NCBI GenBank assembly: GCA_035577985.1
Contig: DATJZY010000176.1
Coordinates: 1 to 64,000, forward strand
Origin: Candidatus Eisenbacteria bacterium
Lineage (GTDB): Bacteria; Desulfobacterota; Binatia; DP-6
DNA: 64,000 bases
Reading direction: 5' to 3'
Below are positions 27,242 through 35,877 of this stretch, piece after piece. Every line of letters starts with the position of its first letter. Within the stretch, counting starts at the first letter, position 1. Position numbers and translations under genes: made by a program. The notes under the pieces are model-generated. The model did no database searches. It was not told where the DNA came from and saw nothing but the letters and a program-made list of their open reading frames with translations.

Positions 27242-28780
27242 TCAGCGAGCGGTCGTCAGCGCCGGCACTCCGGCGTAGTACGTGCCCATCTTCCGGCCGA
27301 TGCGCGTTCGGGCGTCGGTGCCGAGATGACCCGTGTTGTCGATGTAGTCGCTACAAGAGTCGACTTCGGGCGAGTAGCCGATCGCGAGGTCGGCGGCGTC
27401 CTGCGCAACGATCGCGATGGCCTGGTCGATCGCCGGATGGATCACGGAGGCATGGACGTCGCTACCGCCGAACTGGCACACGCTGTTGTTCGGGCCGCCG
27501 ACGACCGGCTGCAAGATGATCTGGCGTAGCGCCGCGTACTTCGTGCGGATGACGGCGATCTCCGTGCGGATGTCGGACACCCACTCGGCGACGGTCGGGA
27601 TGCCGGAAGGGATCGAAATGGTCAACAGCACGCGATCGATCGGCAGACCCGGCGAGCAGGGCGCGTTGAGCGCCGGGCGGCTCTGCCCTGGGCACGTCGT
27701 CCCCCAGCCCGGATAGTTCGGGTCCATCCACGCGAGGCCGGCGCTGGCGCAGGCCCGGACCTGATAAGTGCCGTGTCCGACGACGGCGAAGAACCCGCCG
27801 CCGCCATCCGGCGGATCGAGGCACACCATCCCGGTCTGCGAGAAGCCGAGGATCTCCGTACAGCCCCCGCCGCCAGGCACCGTGGTCGTGGTGGGCGGAC
27901 GCGACGTGGTGGTGGTCGTCGTCGGCGCGAGCGAGGTCGTCGTGGTCGTCGTGCGCGTCGTGCTGGTCGTCGGTATCGACGTCGTGGTGGTCGTCGTGCG
28001 CGTCGTGCTGGTCGTCGGCGTCGACGTCGTGGTGGTCGTGGTGGTCGTCGTGCGCGTCGTGCTGGTCGTGGGCGCCGTCGTCGTGGTGCGTGTGGTCGAG
28101 GTCGTCGTGGTGGTCGGCGGCGGCGCGGTCGTGCTCGTCGAGCTAGTGGACGTCGAGCTGACGACCGTGGTCGTCGGCGACGACGATTCGCACACGCAGG
28201 CGTCGGTGCAGTGCTCGTCGGCCGCGCAGCCGAGCGATCCGTCGCACTGCTCGCCGCCCTCGGTGTCCAGGCGCCCGTCGTTGCACGTCGACAGCGTCGC
28301 GACGAAGGGACGGCGGCGGGGGCGGCCATTGGTCACCACGAGCGTGCCGGTGAACCGGTCACACGTCGGCCCCGCGATGAGACCCTTCACGAGCTTCACG
28401 CGCGCGGGCCTTCCGGAGCGATTGGCGATGCCGCTGCACGGCGGCCACGAGGCGTTGATCCGGCTGGTGTTCCTGACTCCGCTGAAGCCCGGCCGGACCG
28501 GCTTGCAGCCGATGCTCATCGCAATCTCGGAGGGATCGACCGCGATCGCCACCAGCCGGTCCGCCGGCGATCCGCCCACCACCTGGTTCAGCTGGAACAG
28601 GAAGCGACCGCCCCGACATGGGATCTCGGCCTTGCCGTGCGCCGCCGGAGCCCCCGCGAGGACCCCACCGAGAAGAGCCGCCACCACGAACGATCGCTGG
28701 ACCGACACCACACCCACCACGCGGAGTGGCTGGTATACCGAACGCGCACGTCGAAGGTAAGCCGATCGCGGGAATTTCAT
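27242..28780 (-). CDS. Secreted protein: Cys-rich motif, Thr linker, C-terminal SGNH-like domain
   Basis: This is a 512-residue exported protein. A basic N-terminus and hydrophobic stretch (SFVVAALLGGVLAGAPAAHG) form the export signal. A roughly 140-residue beta region comes next, then a myxobacterial-type Cys motif (CNDGRLDTEGGEQCDG, then CTDACVC), a Thr/Arg linker at about 200-297, and a C-terminal domain. That domain has GFSQTG (block I Ser), VGGPNN (block III-like) and DNTGHLG (Asp/His block). It is probably an esterase acting on extracellular glycans. The ATG overlaps the stop of the PQQ-type dehydrogenase gene (ATGA). Confidence 0.75.
   Translation of the reverse strand: MKFPRSAYLRRARSVYQPLRVVGVVSVQRSFVVAALLGGVLAGAPAAHGKAEIPCRGGRFLFQLNQVVGGSPADRLVAIAVDPSEIAMSIGCKPVRPGFSGVRNTSRINASWPPCSGIANRSGRPARVKLVKGLIAGPTCDRFTGTLVVTNGRPRRRPFVATLSTCNDGRLDTEGGEQCDGSLGCAADEHCTDACVCESSSPTTTVVSSTSTSSTSTTAPPPTTTTTSTTRTTTTAPTTSTTRTTTTTTTTTSTPTTSTTRTTTTTTSIPTTSTTRTTTTTTSLAPTTTTTTSRPPTTTTVPGGGGCTEILGFSQTGMVCLDPPDGGGGFFAVVGHGTYQVRACASAGLAWMDPNYPGWGTTCPGQSRPALNAPCSPGLPIDRVLLTISIPSGIPTVAEWVSDIRTEIAVIRTKYAALRQIILQPVVGGPNNSVCQFGGSDVHASVIHPAIDQAIAIVAQDAADLAIGYSPEVDSCSDYIDNTGHLGTDARTRIGRKMGTYYAGVPALTTAR
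27890..28180 (-). repeat. Thr/Arg-rich linker with tandem STTRTTTTTT-type units
   Basis: About 97 codons encode nearly pure Thr, broken at regular intervals by PTTSTTR. At least four tandem units are visible, and the DNA is repeated as well (CGTGCTGGTCGTCGG-like blocks on the plus strand). Confidence 0.9.
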
Positions 28781-30519
28781 GCGGGCGCCAGGCTCGCGAT
28801 CGCCGCGCGGAACGTGGCGATTCGCCCCTCGATCTCGGCGCGACAGGCGGGGTCCAGGACGCCCCGCCGTGCAGCCCGACGGAGGCGCGGGAGCAGCGTG
28901 CGGAGCTGCCGGTCGGCGCGACGAAGGAGGTTCTTGGTCTGGCGTGCCCGCGTGCTGGCGCCGGCGCGCTGCACGAGCACGGCGGCATTGCCGTAGTGCG
29001 CGTGGACGACGCTGCCGAGCGTGGCGTCGACTTGCCCGCTCGAGCAGAGCGACGCCTTGCTCGCGGCGTCGAGCTGGCAGACCAGGAGCGCCGCGCCGGC
29101 GAGACCGGCGCACGGGTCGGCGAGCGTGGTCGTCGTCGTGCTGGTCGTGGTCGTGGTGCAGATGACCGGCGCCTTGGGCGAGATGCGGATGATGCGGCTC
29201 GATCCGCCGTTCGGGTACACCGCTACGTAGAGCGCGCCGTCGTTGCCGGTGCGGATCGAGACCGGAAGGTCGGGCGCCACCGAGCCGAAGTCGCGGCGCG
29301 GGCCGACGATGCCGTCGCGCGTCGCGTTCGGCGTCAGCGAGTAGAGGCTTCCGTTCGCGTTGTCGCCGAAGACGTAGCGGCCCTGGTACGGCGCCGGCCA
29401 GTCGCAGCTGTCGACGATGAGGCCACCCGTGATCGCGTCGCATCCGCCGTCGACACTCTGGTCGAGGCCGCCCGTTCCCCCGTGGCGGCAGTAGTAGATG
29501 GGCTCGACGCAGTCCTGGTCCTGGATCGGCGCACCGCCGGTGGTGGTGCCGACGCGGACGTCCCGACACTTGTCGAGCGGCCAGCCGTGCTGTCCCTCGC
29601 GCCACGGCCAGCCATGATGGCGGCCGGGCTGCAGGATGTTCACCTCTTCGTACGAGATCTCGCCGACGTCGCCGACCCACACCTTGCCGGTCTGCGGATC
29701 GACCCACAGCCGGAAGGGGTTGCGGAAGCCCCAGGCATAGACCTCGGTGCGCGGCGGACCCACGTCTCCGGGATCGATCGCCACCCCGGGGCTCGGGCCG
29801 CAGGCGGAGACGTTGGTCGCACCGACGAGCGGGTTCGTCGCGGGAATGCTGCCGTCGAGCCCGATGCGCAGGACCTTCCCGTTGCCCGCGCCGTGCGCCG
29901 TCGGATCGTCGGAGAGGCACGTGGGGTAGAAGTTCGACGGCGTGTACGGCGGCTCTGGGATGGTGTTCGAGTTGCTCCCGGTGTCGCCGACGCCGACGTA
30001 CAGGTAGCCGTCGGGGCCGATGTCGAGCGCGCCGCCGTCGTGGTTGGCGGGGCCACAGAGGTTCTGCAGCAGGAGCGTCTCCGGTCCGAGCTGGTTCGTT
30101 GCCGAGAGCACGCGCACGACGACGCGGTGCCGGTTGGCATCGTTGCCGGGGACCGGCGCCGAGCCGTTGGCCGAGTAGTAGAAGTAGAGCCGATGGTTGG
30201 TCGCGAACTGCGGATCGACCGCGACGCCGAGCAACCCCTTCTCGCTCGACGAGTCGACCGCGAAGTTTCCCGCCGGGACGATCGCGCCGCCGCCCGCCGG
30301 CCGGACGTACGCGGTCCCGGTCTTGGAGAGGATCACGACCCGCCCGTCGGGGAGCCATCGGAAGTCCGTGATCTGGTCGATCCCGGTGACGAACGACGAA
30401 TCGAGGTCGAACGTCTCGTCCGGACTCGGGCTGCCGATGCTCGAGAGCGAGTCCGCACGCGACGGAACCGCGCGCGCACACACGAGCCCCACCACCGCCG
30501 CCACCACCAACCACCTCAT
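28777..30519 (-). CDS. PQQ-dependent sugar dehydrogenase-like secreted protein
   Basis: This 580-residue protein has a signal peptide and a six-bladed beta-propeller of the glucose/sorbosone dehydrogenase (GSDH) type: GLLGVAVDPQF, HDGGALDIGPDGYLYVGVGD, YAWGFRNPFRLWVDP and GDVGEISYEEVNIL are typical blade motifs. Family members oxidise aldoses in the periplasm with PQQ as cofactor. After the propeller comes a short Thr run (TTTTTSTTTTTL) and a roughly 110-residue helical, Arg-rich tail not usual in the family. ATG 30519 is preferred over an upstream GTG. It is coupled to the downstream SGNH gene. Confidence 0.88.
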   Translation of the reverse strand: MRWLVVAAVVGLVCARAVPSRADSLSSIGSPSPDETFDLDSSFVTGIDQITDFRWLPDGRVVILSKTGTAYVRPAGGGAIVPAGNFAVDSSSEKGLLGVAVDPQFATNHRLYFYYSANGSAPVPGNDANRHRVVVRVLSATNQLGPETLLLQNLCGPANHDGGALDIGPDGYLYVGVGDTGSNSNTIPEPPYTPSNFYPTCLSDDPTAHGAGNGKVLRIGLDGSIPATNPLVGATNVSACGPSPGVAIDPGDVGPPRTEVYAWGFRNPFRLWVDPQTGKVWVGDVGEISYEEVNILQPGRHHGWPWREGQHGWPLDKCRDVRVGTTTGGAPIQDQDCVEPIYYCRHGGTGGLDQSVDGGCDAITGGLIVDSCDWPAPYQGRYVFGDNANGSLYSLTPNATRDGIVGPRRDFGSVAPDLPVSIRTGNDGALYVAVYPNGGSSRIIRISPKAPVICTTTTTSTTTTTLADPCAGLAGAALLVCQLDAASKASLCSSGQVDATLGSVVHAHYGNAAVLVQRAGASTRARQTKNLLRRADRQLRTLLPRLRRAARRGVLDPACRAEIEGRIATFRAAIASLAPA

Positions 30520-30612
30520 GGTTCGAGGATGCCGGGGCACCCTCCGAGTGTCGATCTCAGCCGGCCGTCGGAGGGTCGCCGGTGGGTTTCACCATTGAAA
30601 TCACGGGCGTTG

Positions 30613-31941
30613 TCAGCGGCTCGGACGGAAGCGGCGGACGCGCCCGCGGCCCGGCTTCGCGCCTGCATGAGCGCGCGGCGCGGCCGGCGACGCGGGCGCC
30701 TGGGGGTGTCCGCGCCGCTCCGCGTTCGATCGCGCCCGCGCCCGCTCGTCGGCTCTCCGCGCACGGATGGCGGCGATGCGCTCGTGCACGGGGATCTCGA
30801 GCCGCTCGGCCGGCTTCGTCGTGTAGTCGAAGCCGGGCAGGGTGACGCGCGGCAGGCTCCTGCCGATGGCCCGCTCGATGGCGCGAAGATCGGACTCCTC
30901 CTCGCGCGATACGAACGTGAACGCATCGCCCGTCGCCTCCGCCCGCGCCGTCCGTCCGACCCGGTGGATGTAGTCCTCGGGGACGTTCGGGACGTCGAAG
31001 TTGACGACGTGGCTCAGCGCCTCGACGTCGATCCCGCGCGCCGCGATGTCGGTCGCGACCAGGACGGGGAAGCGCCCCGCCTTGAAGCCGGCGAGCGCGG
31101 CCGTGCGCTGTGCCTGCGAGCGGTTGCCGTGGATGCGATCGCAGGCGACGTGCCGCTTGCCGAGGAAATCGGCGAGGCGGTTGGCGCGGTGCTTCGTGCG
31201 CGTGAAGACGAGCGCGGTCTTCATCTCGCCGCGCCGCAGCAGCTCGAGCAGCAGCGCGCTCTTGAGGTCCTGCGGCACGGGGTAAACCGCCTGCGTGATC
31301 CCGACCGCGGGCGCCGCCTTGCGCTCGAGGTTCACGGTCGCGGGGTCGTGCAGGATCTCCCGCGCGAGGGCGACGATCGGCTGCGGCATGGTCGCCGAGA
31401 AGAAGAGGGTCTGGCGGCGTGCCGGGAGGTGGCGCAGCACGCGACGGATGTCGGGCAGGAAGCCCATGTCGAGCATCCGGTCGGCCTCGTCGAGCACCAG
31501 CACCTCGAGGCCGTCGAGCTTCGCGTAGGGCTGGCGGAAGTGGTCGAGCAGGCGGCCGGGCGTCGCGACCAGGATGTCGACGCCGCTGCGCAACGCGTGC
31601 TCCTGCGGACCCATGCCGACGCCGCCGAACACGGCCGCGCCCGTGAGCGGGGTGTGCACCGCCAGCTCACCGAGGTCGGCGTCGATCTGGGCCGCGAGCT
31701 CGCGCGTCGGGGTGAGGATGAGGGCCCGCGTCGTGCCGCGGCGCTTGGGCAGGAGCCGCTGCATGATGGGCAGCAGGAAGGCGGCGGTCTTGCCACTGCC
31801 GGTCATGGCGCAGGCGAGCACGTCGCGTCCCGAGAGCGCGAGCGGGATCGCGTCCTTCTGGATGGGTGTCGGACGGATGAAGCCGAGCTCGCGCACGGCG
31901 CGCAGGATCGAGGGGTCGAGGCCGAAGCCGGTGAAGGGCAT
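30613..31941 (-). CDS. rhlE: DEAD-box ATP-dependent RNA helicase
   Basis: This is a 442-residue RhlE-type helicase. It has the Q motif (FIRPTPIQ), motif I (AMTGSGKTAA), Ia (PTRELAAQ), DEAD box (VLDEADRMLDMGF), SAT (FFSATMP), motif V (ATDIAARGID) and motif VI (HRVGRTARA), all intact. The C-terminal 75 residues are basic and disordered, as in RhlE proteins that bind RNA or ribosome precursors. ATG 31941 gives the canonical MPFTGFGLD N-terminus. Confidence 0.93.
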   Translation of the reverse strand: MPFTGFGLDPSILRAVRELGFIRPTPIQKDAIPLALSGRDVLACAMTGSGKTAAFLLPIMQRLLPKRRGTTRALILTPTRELAAQIDADLGELAVHTPLTGAAVFGGVGMGPQEHALRSGVDILVATPGRLLDHFRQPYAKLDGLEVLVLDEADRMLDMGFLPDIRRVLRHLPARRQTLFFSATMPQPIVALAREILHDPATVNLERKAAPAVGITQAVYPVPQDLKSALLLELLRRGEMKTALVFTRTKHRANRLADFLGKRHVACDRIHGNRSQAQRTAALAGFKAGRFPVLVATDIAARGIDVEALSHVVNFDVPNVPEDYIHRVGRTARAEATGDAFTFVSREEESDLRAIERAIGRSLPRVTLPGFDYTTKPAERLEIPVHERIAAIRARRADERARARSNAERRGHPQAPASPAAPRAHAGAKPGRGRVRRFRPSR

Positions 31942-31987
31942 GGGTGCGCAGGGTAGAGCAGCGACGCCCGGACGACGCAACGGGGCG

Positions 31988-33160
31988 TCAGGCGCGGGCG
32001 TCACGTTCGCCGCCCGTGCCGGGACCGCGCGTGACGCGATAGGCGCGCCCCTTCCACACCGCGCCGGTACCGCGATGGTGATGCCATGCCGACGACACCG
32101 TCATCGCCGCGTACATCGTCGCCGACAGCGGCAGCGCGAGCGCCCACGGCGGCTCGCACCCGAGGTAGTCGATCATCGGACGGTACGTCCACGCGATCGC
32201 CGCGTACGCGACGAGCCCCATGACCCGCAGCGGCCAGGGACCGAACACGATGGCCCCGACCGGCAGCAAGAACACGTAGGCGAGACCCAGCACGACGCCT
32301 GCGACGATGAGCGGGTTGTAGCGGAGCTGCGTGTAGGCGCTGCGCGCCACCATGTTCCAGATGGCGGCGAGCGTCGGGTAGCCTCGCGTCGACTCGACGC
32401 CCGGATGGTATCCGAGCCAGAGGCGTCCGCCCGCATCCTTGCAGACGCGAGCCAGCGCGCAGTCGTCGATCACGGCGTCGCGGATGGCCGCCATGCCGCC
32501 GACGCGTTCGAGCAGCGCGGCGCGTACGAGGACGCAGCCACCCGCCGCACCGGCGTCGCCAGCGCGGTCGTCCCGGGTCCGGTGGAACGAGTACACCATG
32601 GCGAAGAAGTACGTGAAGGCGGGGATCAGGAGCTTCTCGAACACGGTCGCGCAGCGCAGGCGCGCCATGATCGAGACGAGGTCGCGCGTCTCGCGATAGG
32701 CCGTCGCGAGCAGGCGCTCGAGCACGTCGGAATCGTGGCGCACGTCGGCGTCGGTGAGCCACACCCAGCGGGCGCCGCGCGCCCGCGCTTGCGCGACGCC
32801 CTGATGCTGCGCCCACACCTTGCCGGTCCATCCCGGCGGGAGATCGGGGGCCGGCACGACCGTCAGGCGCTCGGGCACGCCGCGCTCGTCGGCGATCCGG
32901 CGCGCGATCTCGGCCGTGCCGTCGTCCGAATGATCGTCGACGAGCACCACGTGGAGGTCGGCGTGCGTCTGCCCGAGAAGGGCCGCCAGGGTGCGCGGCA
33001 GCTCGGCCGCTTCGTTGCGCGCCGGCACGACGGCGACGACGGGCTCGGCGAACGCGACGCGTGGCGGCGCCACGCCCAGGCGCGGCTCGATGCGCCAGCG
33101 CCGGCCGAAGGCCGCATAGCCCACCCACAGCGCCACCAGCACCGCCAGCAGGAACGACAT
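31988..33160 (-). CDS. hpnB: Hopene-associated glycosyltransferase HpnB
   Basis: This 390-residue family 2 glycosyltransferase has an N-terminal membrane helix, the GT-A core (VVPARNEAAELPRTLAAL, VLVDDHSDDGT), the HpnB-typical PPGWTGKVWAQHQGVAQA segment, the metal-binding LTDADV, and several C-terminal membrane helices. HpnB genes usually sit in hopanoid clusters, but no other hpn gene is in view. That makes it an orphan here, though it still supports hopanoid production in this organism. It lies just upstream of, and in the same direction as, the rhlE-type gene. Confidence 0.88.
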   Translation of the reverse strand: MSFLLAVLVALWVGYAAFGRRWRIEPRLGVAPPRVAFAEPVVAVVPARNEAAELPRTLAALLGQTHADLHVVLVDDHSDDGTAEIARRIADERGVPERLTVVPAPDLPPGWTGKVWAQHQGVAQARARGARWVWLTDADVRHDSDVLERLLATAYRETRDLVSIMARLRCATVFEKLLIPAFTYFFAMVYSFHRTRDDRAGDAGAAGGCVLVRAALLERVGGMAAIRDAVIDDCALARVCKDAGGRLWLGYHPGVESTRGYPTLAAIWNMVARSAYTQLRYNPLIVAGVVLGLAYVFLLPVGAIVFGPWPLRVMGLVAYAAIAWTYRPMIDYLGCEPPWALALPLSATMYAAMTVSSAWHHHRGTGAVWKGRAYRVTRGPGTGGERDARA

Positions 33161-33202
33161 CGGGGTCGTGGCTTGTCTCAGATTGGGTTTGCGTCCGCAA
33201 TC

Positions 33203-33325
33203 GGGCTACCGGGCTGGCGGATGGCGCTCTTCACGTTCATGGCGAGGAACGCGCGCTCACCCACGGATTTCTACGGCATCCCGCCGAACGACGTCGTCGA
33301 CCTCGGCACCCACATCCAGATATAG
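33203..33325 (+). pseudogene. kup: 3' remnant of a Kup potassium transporter gene
   Basis: On the plus strand, in the spacer between hpnB and the DUF1329 gene, about 40 codons end at TAG 33325. They read like the extreme C-terminus of Kup proteins: a WRMALFTFMARNARSPTDFY block followed by GIPPNDVVDLGTHIQI, compared with the family's GIPPNRVVELGTQVEI type ending. Upstream the frame runs into sequence antisense to hpnB, so the rest of the gene is gone. I infer a deletion or rearrangement that joined the kup tail to hpnB. Confidence 0.72.
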
Positions 33326-33365
33326 GAGGGGACGTAGGGACGCGGGGCGTGATGATGCGACGAAC

Positions 33366-34691
33366 CTACTTGCCCGACCGTGCCAGCGCGTCGACGTCGA
33401 ACAGCGACGGGTTGAACTTCATCCGGCCGTAGAACCCGGCCGTGGGACTCGACTTGACGCCGGCCACCGTGGCGCGGTTCAGCTTAAGGTTCTCGGCGGT
33501 CTGGAAGGCCTGGTTCGAGCCCTGGTTGTAGTCGACCTTGCCGCTCGGACGGGTGAACGGCAGGGGGTCCCAGCCCATGATCTGGAGCGTGTTCAGCAGC
33601 TCGCCCTTCCAGCTGAACTTGCGGTTCCAGAAACCCTGGAAGGTGACCGAGTCGATGAGGAGCTCGAGCTTCCCGAACAGGTAGTACTTGTCCTTCGGCG
33701 TGCCCTCGACGACGTAGGCGTGGCGCTTGACGAGCACCGCGTTGCCCGTCGGCGCCCAGGCGACGCCCTTCCAGTTGGGATCCATGTAGCCGATGAACGG
33801 GATGTCCGGCCACACCGTGTCCCAGCCCTTGCCGTCGACCCAGCGGCTCTCGGCCTTGCCCGCCAGGTTGAGCGACTCGGCCAGCCGGTACTGATCGGTC
33901 TCGCCCTTCAGCTTCCACTCGAAGTCCTCGGCCTTGCCGTCGAAGAACGGTCCGTCGTCCTGGCTCATGTCGGAGCCGAGGAAGCCGTCGGAGCGGTTCG
34001 CCGGCGAGACCGCGCGCACGCGACGCAGCGCCGGCACGAAGGCCCACACCGAGTCGTGCTTGTCGGCGTCACGGTAGCGCCAGGTGAGCGACGCCGTGCC
34101 GTTGAGGTCGGCGGGCGTCTTTGCGACCGTCAGCGACTGCGAGAGGAAGTTCTGCGGGTTCGGGTTCTTCTCGTCGTCCGGAACGCCGTCGTAGTACGCG
34201 AAGTACACATCCTGGTCGCTGCGGCGCTCGAGCGCCGTCGGGCTGACCCAGTTCACCTGCGACTCCGCGTGCAGGTTGCCGAAGTACCAGGTGCGATAGA
34301 AGAAGTTCCACAGGATCTTGACCCCGGCCTCGGGGTCCTTCGGATCGATGGTCGGGAAGGGGTGCCCCATGATGTACTCGGGCTGCTTCCCGGTCGACTT
34401 GTCGAGGATCGTGCCGACCGGGCTGACCGTGAACTTGCCTTCGTTCGCCTTGGTCGCGGCCTTGAAGTCTGGGGGCCAGTTGTAACGGCTGGCTGGCCAC
34501 TCGGCGATCTTGTTGATGTACTCGCCGTCCTTGTAGTGGCGCAGGATCTCGGGAGGCAGGAGGCCTTCCGCCTTCTGGTAGCTGCTCGCGTCGAGCGTCT
34601 CGCCGGGACTCAACTCGGCGCGCGCGACCGAAGTAGTCAGCGCCGTCGAGATCATCGCTGCAGCGACTAGGAGCACGAGCTCACGCATCAT
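33366..34691 (-). CDS. DUF1329 outer-membrane-type protein
   Basis: This 441-residue exported protein has a signal peptide (LVLLVAAAMISTALTTSVARA) and the DUF1329 pattern: LPPEILRHYKDGEY near the start, SPANRSDGFLGSDMSQDDG in the middle and a WKGVAWAPTGNAVLVKRHAY segment. The family has a lipoprotein-carrier-like beta fold and is often found near hydrocarbon or steroid catabolism genes; its biochemical role is unsettled. A GAGGGGG site precedes two adjacent ATG codons at 34691/34688. Confidence 0.85.
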   Translation of the reverse strand: MMRELVLLVAAAMISTALTTSVARAELSPGETLDASSYQKAEGLLPPEILRHYKDGEYINKIAEWPASRYNWPPDFKAATKANEGKFTVSPVGTILDKSTGKQPEYIMGHPFPTIDPKDPEAGVKILWNFFYRTWYFGNLHAESQVNWVSPTALERRSDQDVYFAYYDGVPDDEKNPNPQNFLSQSLTVAKTPADLNGTASLTWRYRDADKHDSVWAFVPALRRVRAVSPANRSDGFLGSDMSQDDGPFFDGKAEDFEWKLKGETDQYRLAESLNLAGKAESRWVDGKGWDTVWPDIPFIGYMDPNWKGVAWAPTGNAVLVKRHAYVVEGTPKDKYYLFGKLELLIDSVTFQGFWNRKFSWKGELLNTLQIMGWDPLPFTRPSGKVDYNQGSNQAFQTAENLKLNRATVAGVKSSPTAGFYGRMKFNPSLFDVDALARSGK

Positions 34692-34757
34692 CAGGGTCCC
34701 CCTCGATCGGAAAATTGACCGGGCGAGGTAAAGCAGTTTTTCGCCGCGCCGCAAACT

Positions 34758-34771
34758 CCCCCGTCCGGGGG
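34758..34771. terminator. CCCCCG/CGGGGG hairpin
   Basis: A 6-2-6 inverted repeat lies about 60 bases after the phosphotransferase stop on the minus strand, followed there by AGTTTG. It is a plausible weak terminator before the DUF1329 gene. Confidence 0.4.
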
Positions 34772-34827
34772 GCGTCCGGCGACGCCATGGCGCGTCGCGA
34801 CAGGGGCGACGGCCTCGGCGCCAGGGC

Positions 34828-35877
34828 TCACAGCCGGGTCGTGCGGGACAGGTCGCCCGCCTTCCTCGCCAGGTCGAGCACGACGTCGCCGAACATCGCC
34901 ATCTTGGGATTGTCGGCGCCGCCCTGCACGAAGCGCGCGTAGCCCGCTTCGAGCACGATCGCGAGCTTGAAGCGGCCGAGAATGACGTAGTAGTCCATCT
35001 CGTCGACCGGCAGGCCCGAGCGTTTCGCGTAGCGCTCGAGCAGCTCCTCGCGTGACGGCATGCCCGTGTAGTCGACGTAGCCGGCGCCGCTGCGATCTTC
35101 GTCCGGGTTGGGCCATCCCATCACCACCCAGGCGAGGTCGAGCAGCGGGTCGCCGATCGTCGCCATCTCCCAGTCGACGATGGCGGCCATGCGCGCCGGT
35201 GCGCCGTGGCGGAACATGACGTTCGCGAACTGGTAGTCGCCATGCAGGATGCCCGGGCGATAGGTGCGCGGCTTGTGGCGGCGCAGCCACGCCGCCGCCT
35301 CGTCGATGCCCGGCAGCTCCCGGAACTTGCAGGCGGCGAGATGCGCGAGCCAGCGGTCGACCTGGCGCTCGTGGAAGCCGTCCGGCTTCCCGAACCCTTC
35401 GAGCCCGCGCGCTTTCCAGTCGACGCACGCGAGCTTCCCGATCGCATCGACGAGCTCGTAGGCGAGCCCCTTGCGGGCCTCGAGGTCGGTGTCGAACGGC
35501 GCCGGCCAGCCGTCGGTGCTCATGCACGACCAGCCGTCGACGAACTCCATGAGATAGAACGCGGCGCCGGTGACCGCCGGATCATCGCACGCGGCGAGCA
35601 CGCGCGAGTGCGGCACGTCGGTGTCCTTGAGCGCCTCGAGCACGCGGTACTCGCGCAGCATCGTCTCGTTGCGTCCCTTGGGTACCTTGCGCGGCGGCCG
35701 TCGCAGCGCCAGGCGCGCATCGCCACGGCGGATCTCGAACAGCTCGTTCGAGGCGCCACCCGTGATGAAGCGTGCCGTGAGGGGCTCACCCGAGCCGGGA
35801 AGCTTCCGCGCGTCCATCCAGCGCGCGAGCGCCTCGGCGTCGATCAGACCCGTGGTGCGATCGGTCTCGGCGCTCAC
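34828..35877 (-). CDS. APH-family phosphotransferase, partner of acyl-CoA dehydrogenase
   Basis: This 349-residue kinase-fold protein of the aminoglycoside phosphotransferase family has the nucleotide loop FITGGASNELFEI, the catalytic ILHGDYQFANVMF (HGDxxxxN) and the metal-binding AIVDWEMATIGDPLLDLAW. Its GTG start overlaps the stop of the acyl-CoA dehydrogenase gene (GTGA). In animal ACAD10/ACAD11 an APH domain is fused to such a dehydrogenase and phosphorylates 4-hydroxyacyl-CoA so that it can be degraded. The pairing here suggests the same chemistry (inference), not drug resistance. Confidence 0.85.
   Translation of the reverse strand: MSAETDRTTGLIDAEALARWMDARKLPGSGEPLTARFITGGASNELFEIRRGDARLALRRPPRKVPKGRNETMLREYRVLEALKDTDVPHSRVLAACDDPAVTGAAFYLMEFVDGWSCMSTDGWPAPFDTDLEARKGLAYELVDAIGKLACVDWKARGLEGFGKPDGFHERQVDRWLAHLAACKFRELPGIDEAAAWLRRHKPRTYRPGILHGDYQFANVMFRHGAPARMAAIVDWEMATIGDPLLDLAWVVMGWPNPDEDRSGAGYVDYTGMPSREELLERYAKRSGLPVDEMDYYVILGRFKLAIVLEAGYARFVQGGADNPKMAMFGDVVLDLARKAGDLSRTTRL

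Noticed and set aside
34828..35877. APH gene as an aminoglycoside-resistance gene
   Set aside because: Coupling to an acyl-CoA dehydrogenase and the ACAD10/11 parallel make a lipid-pathway kinase more likely.
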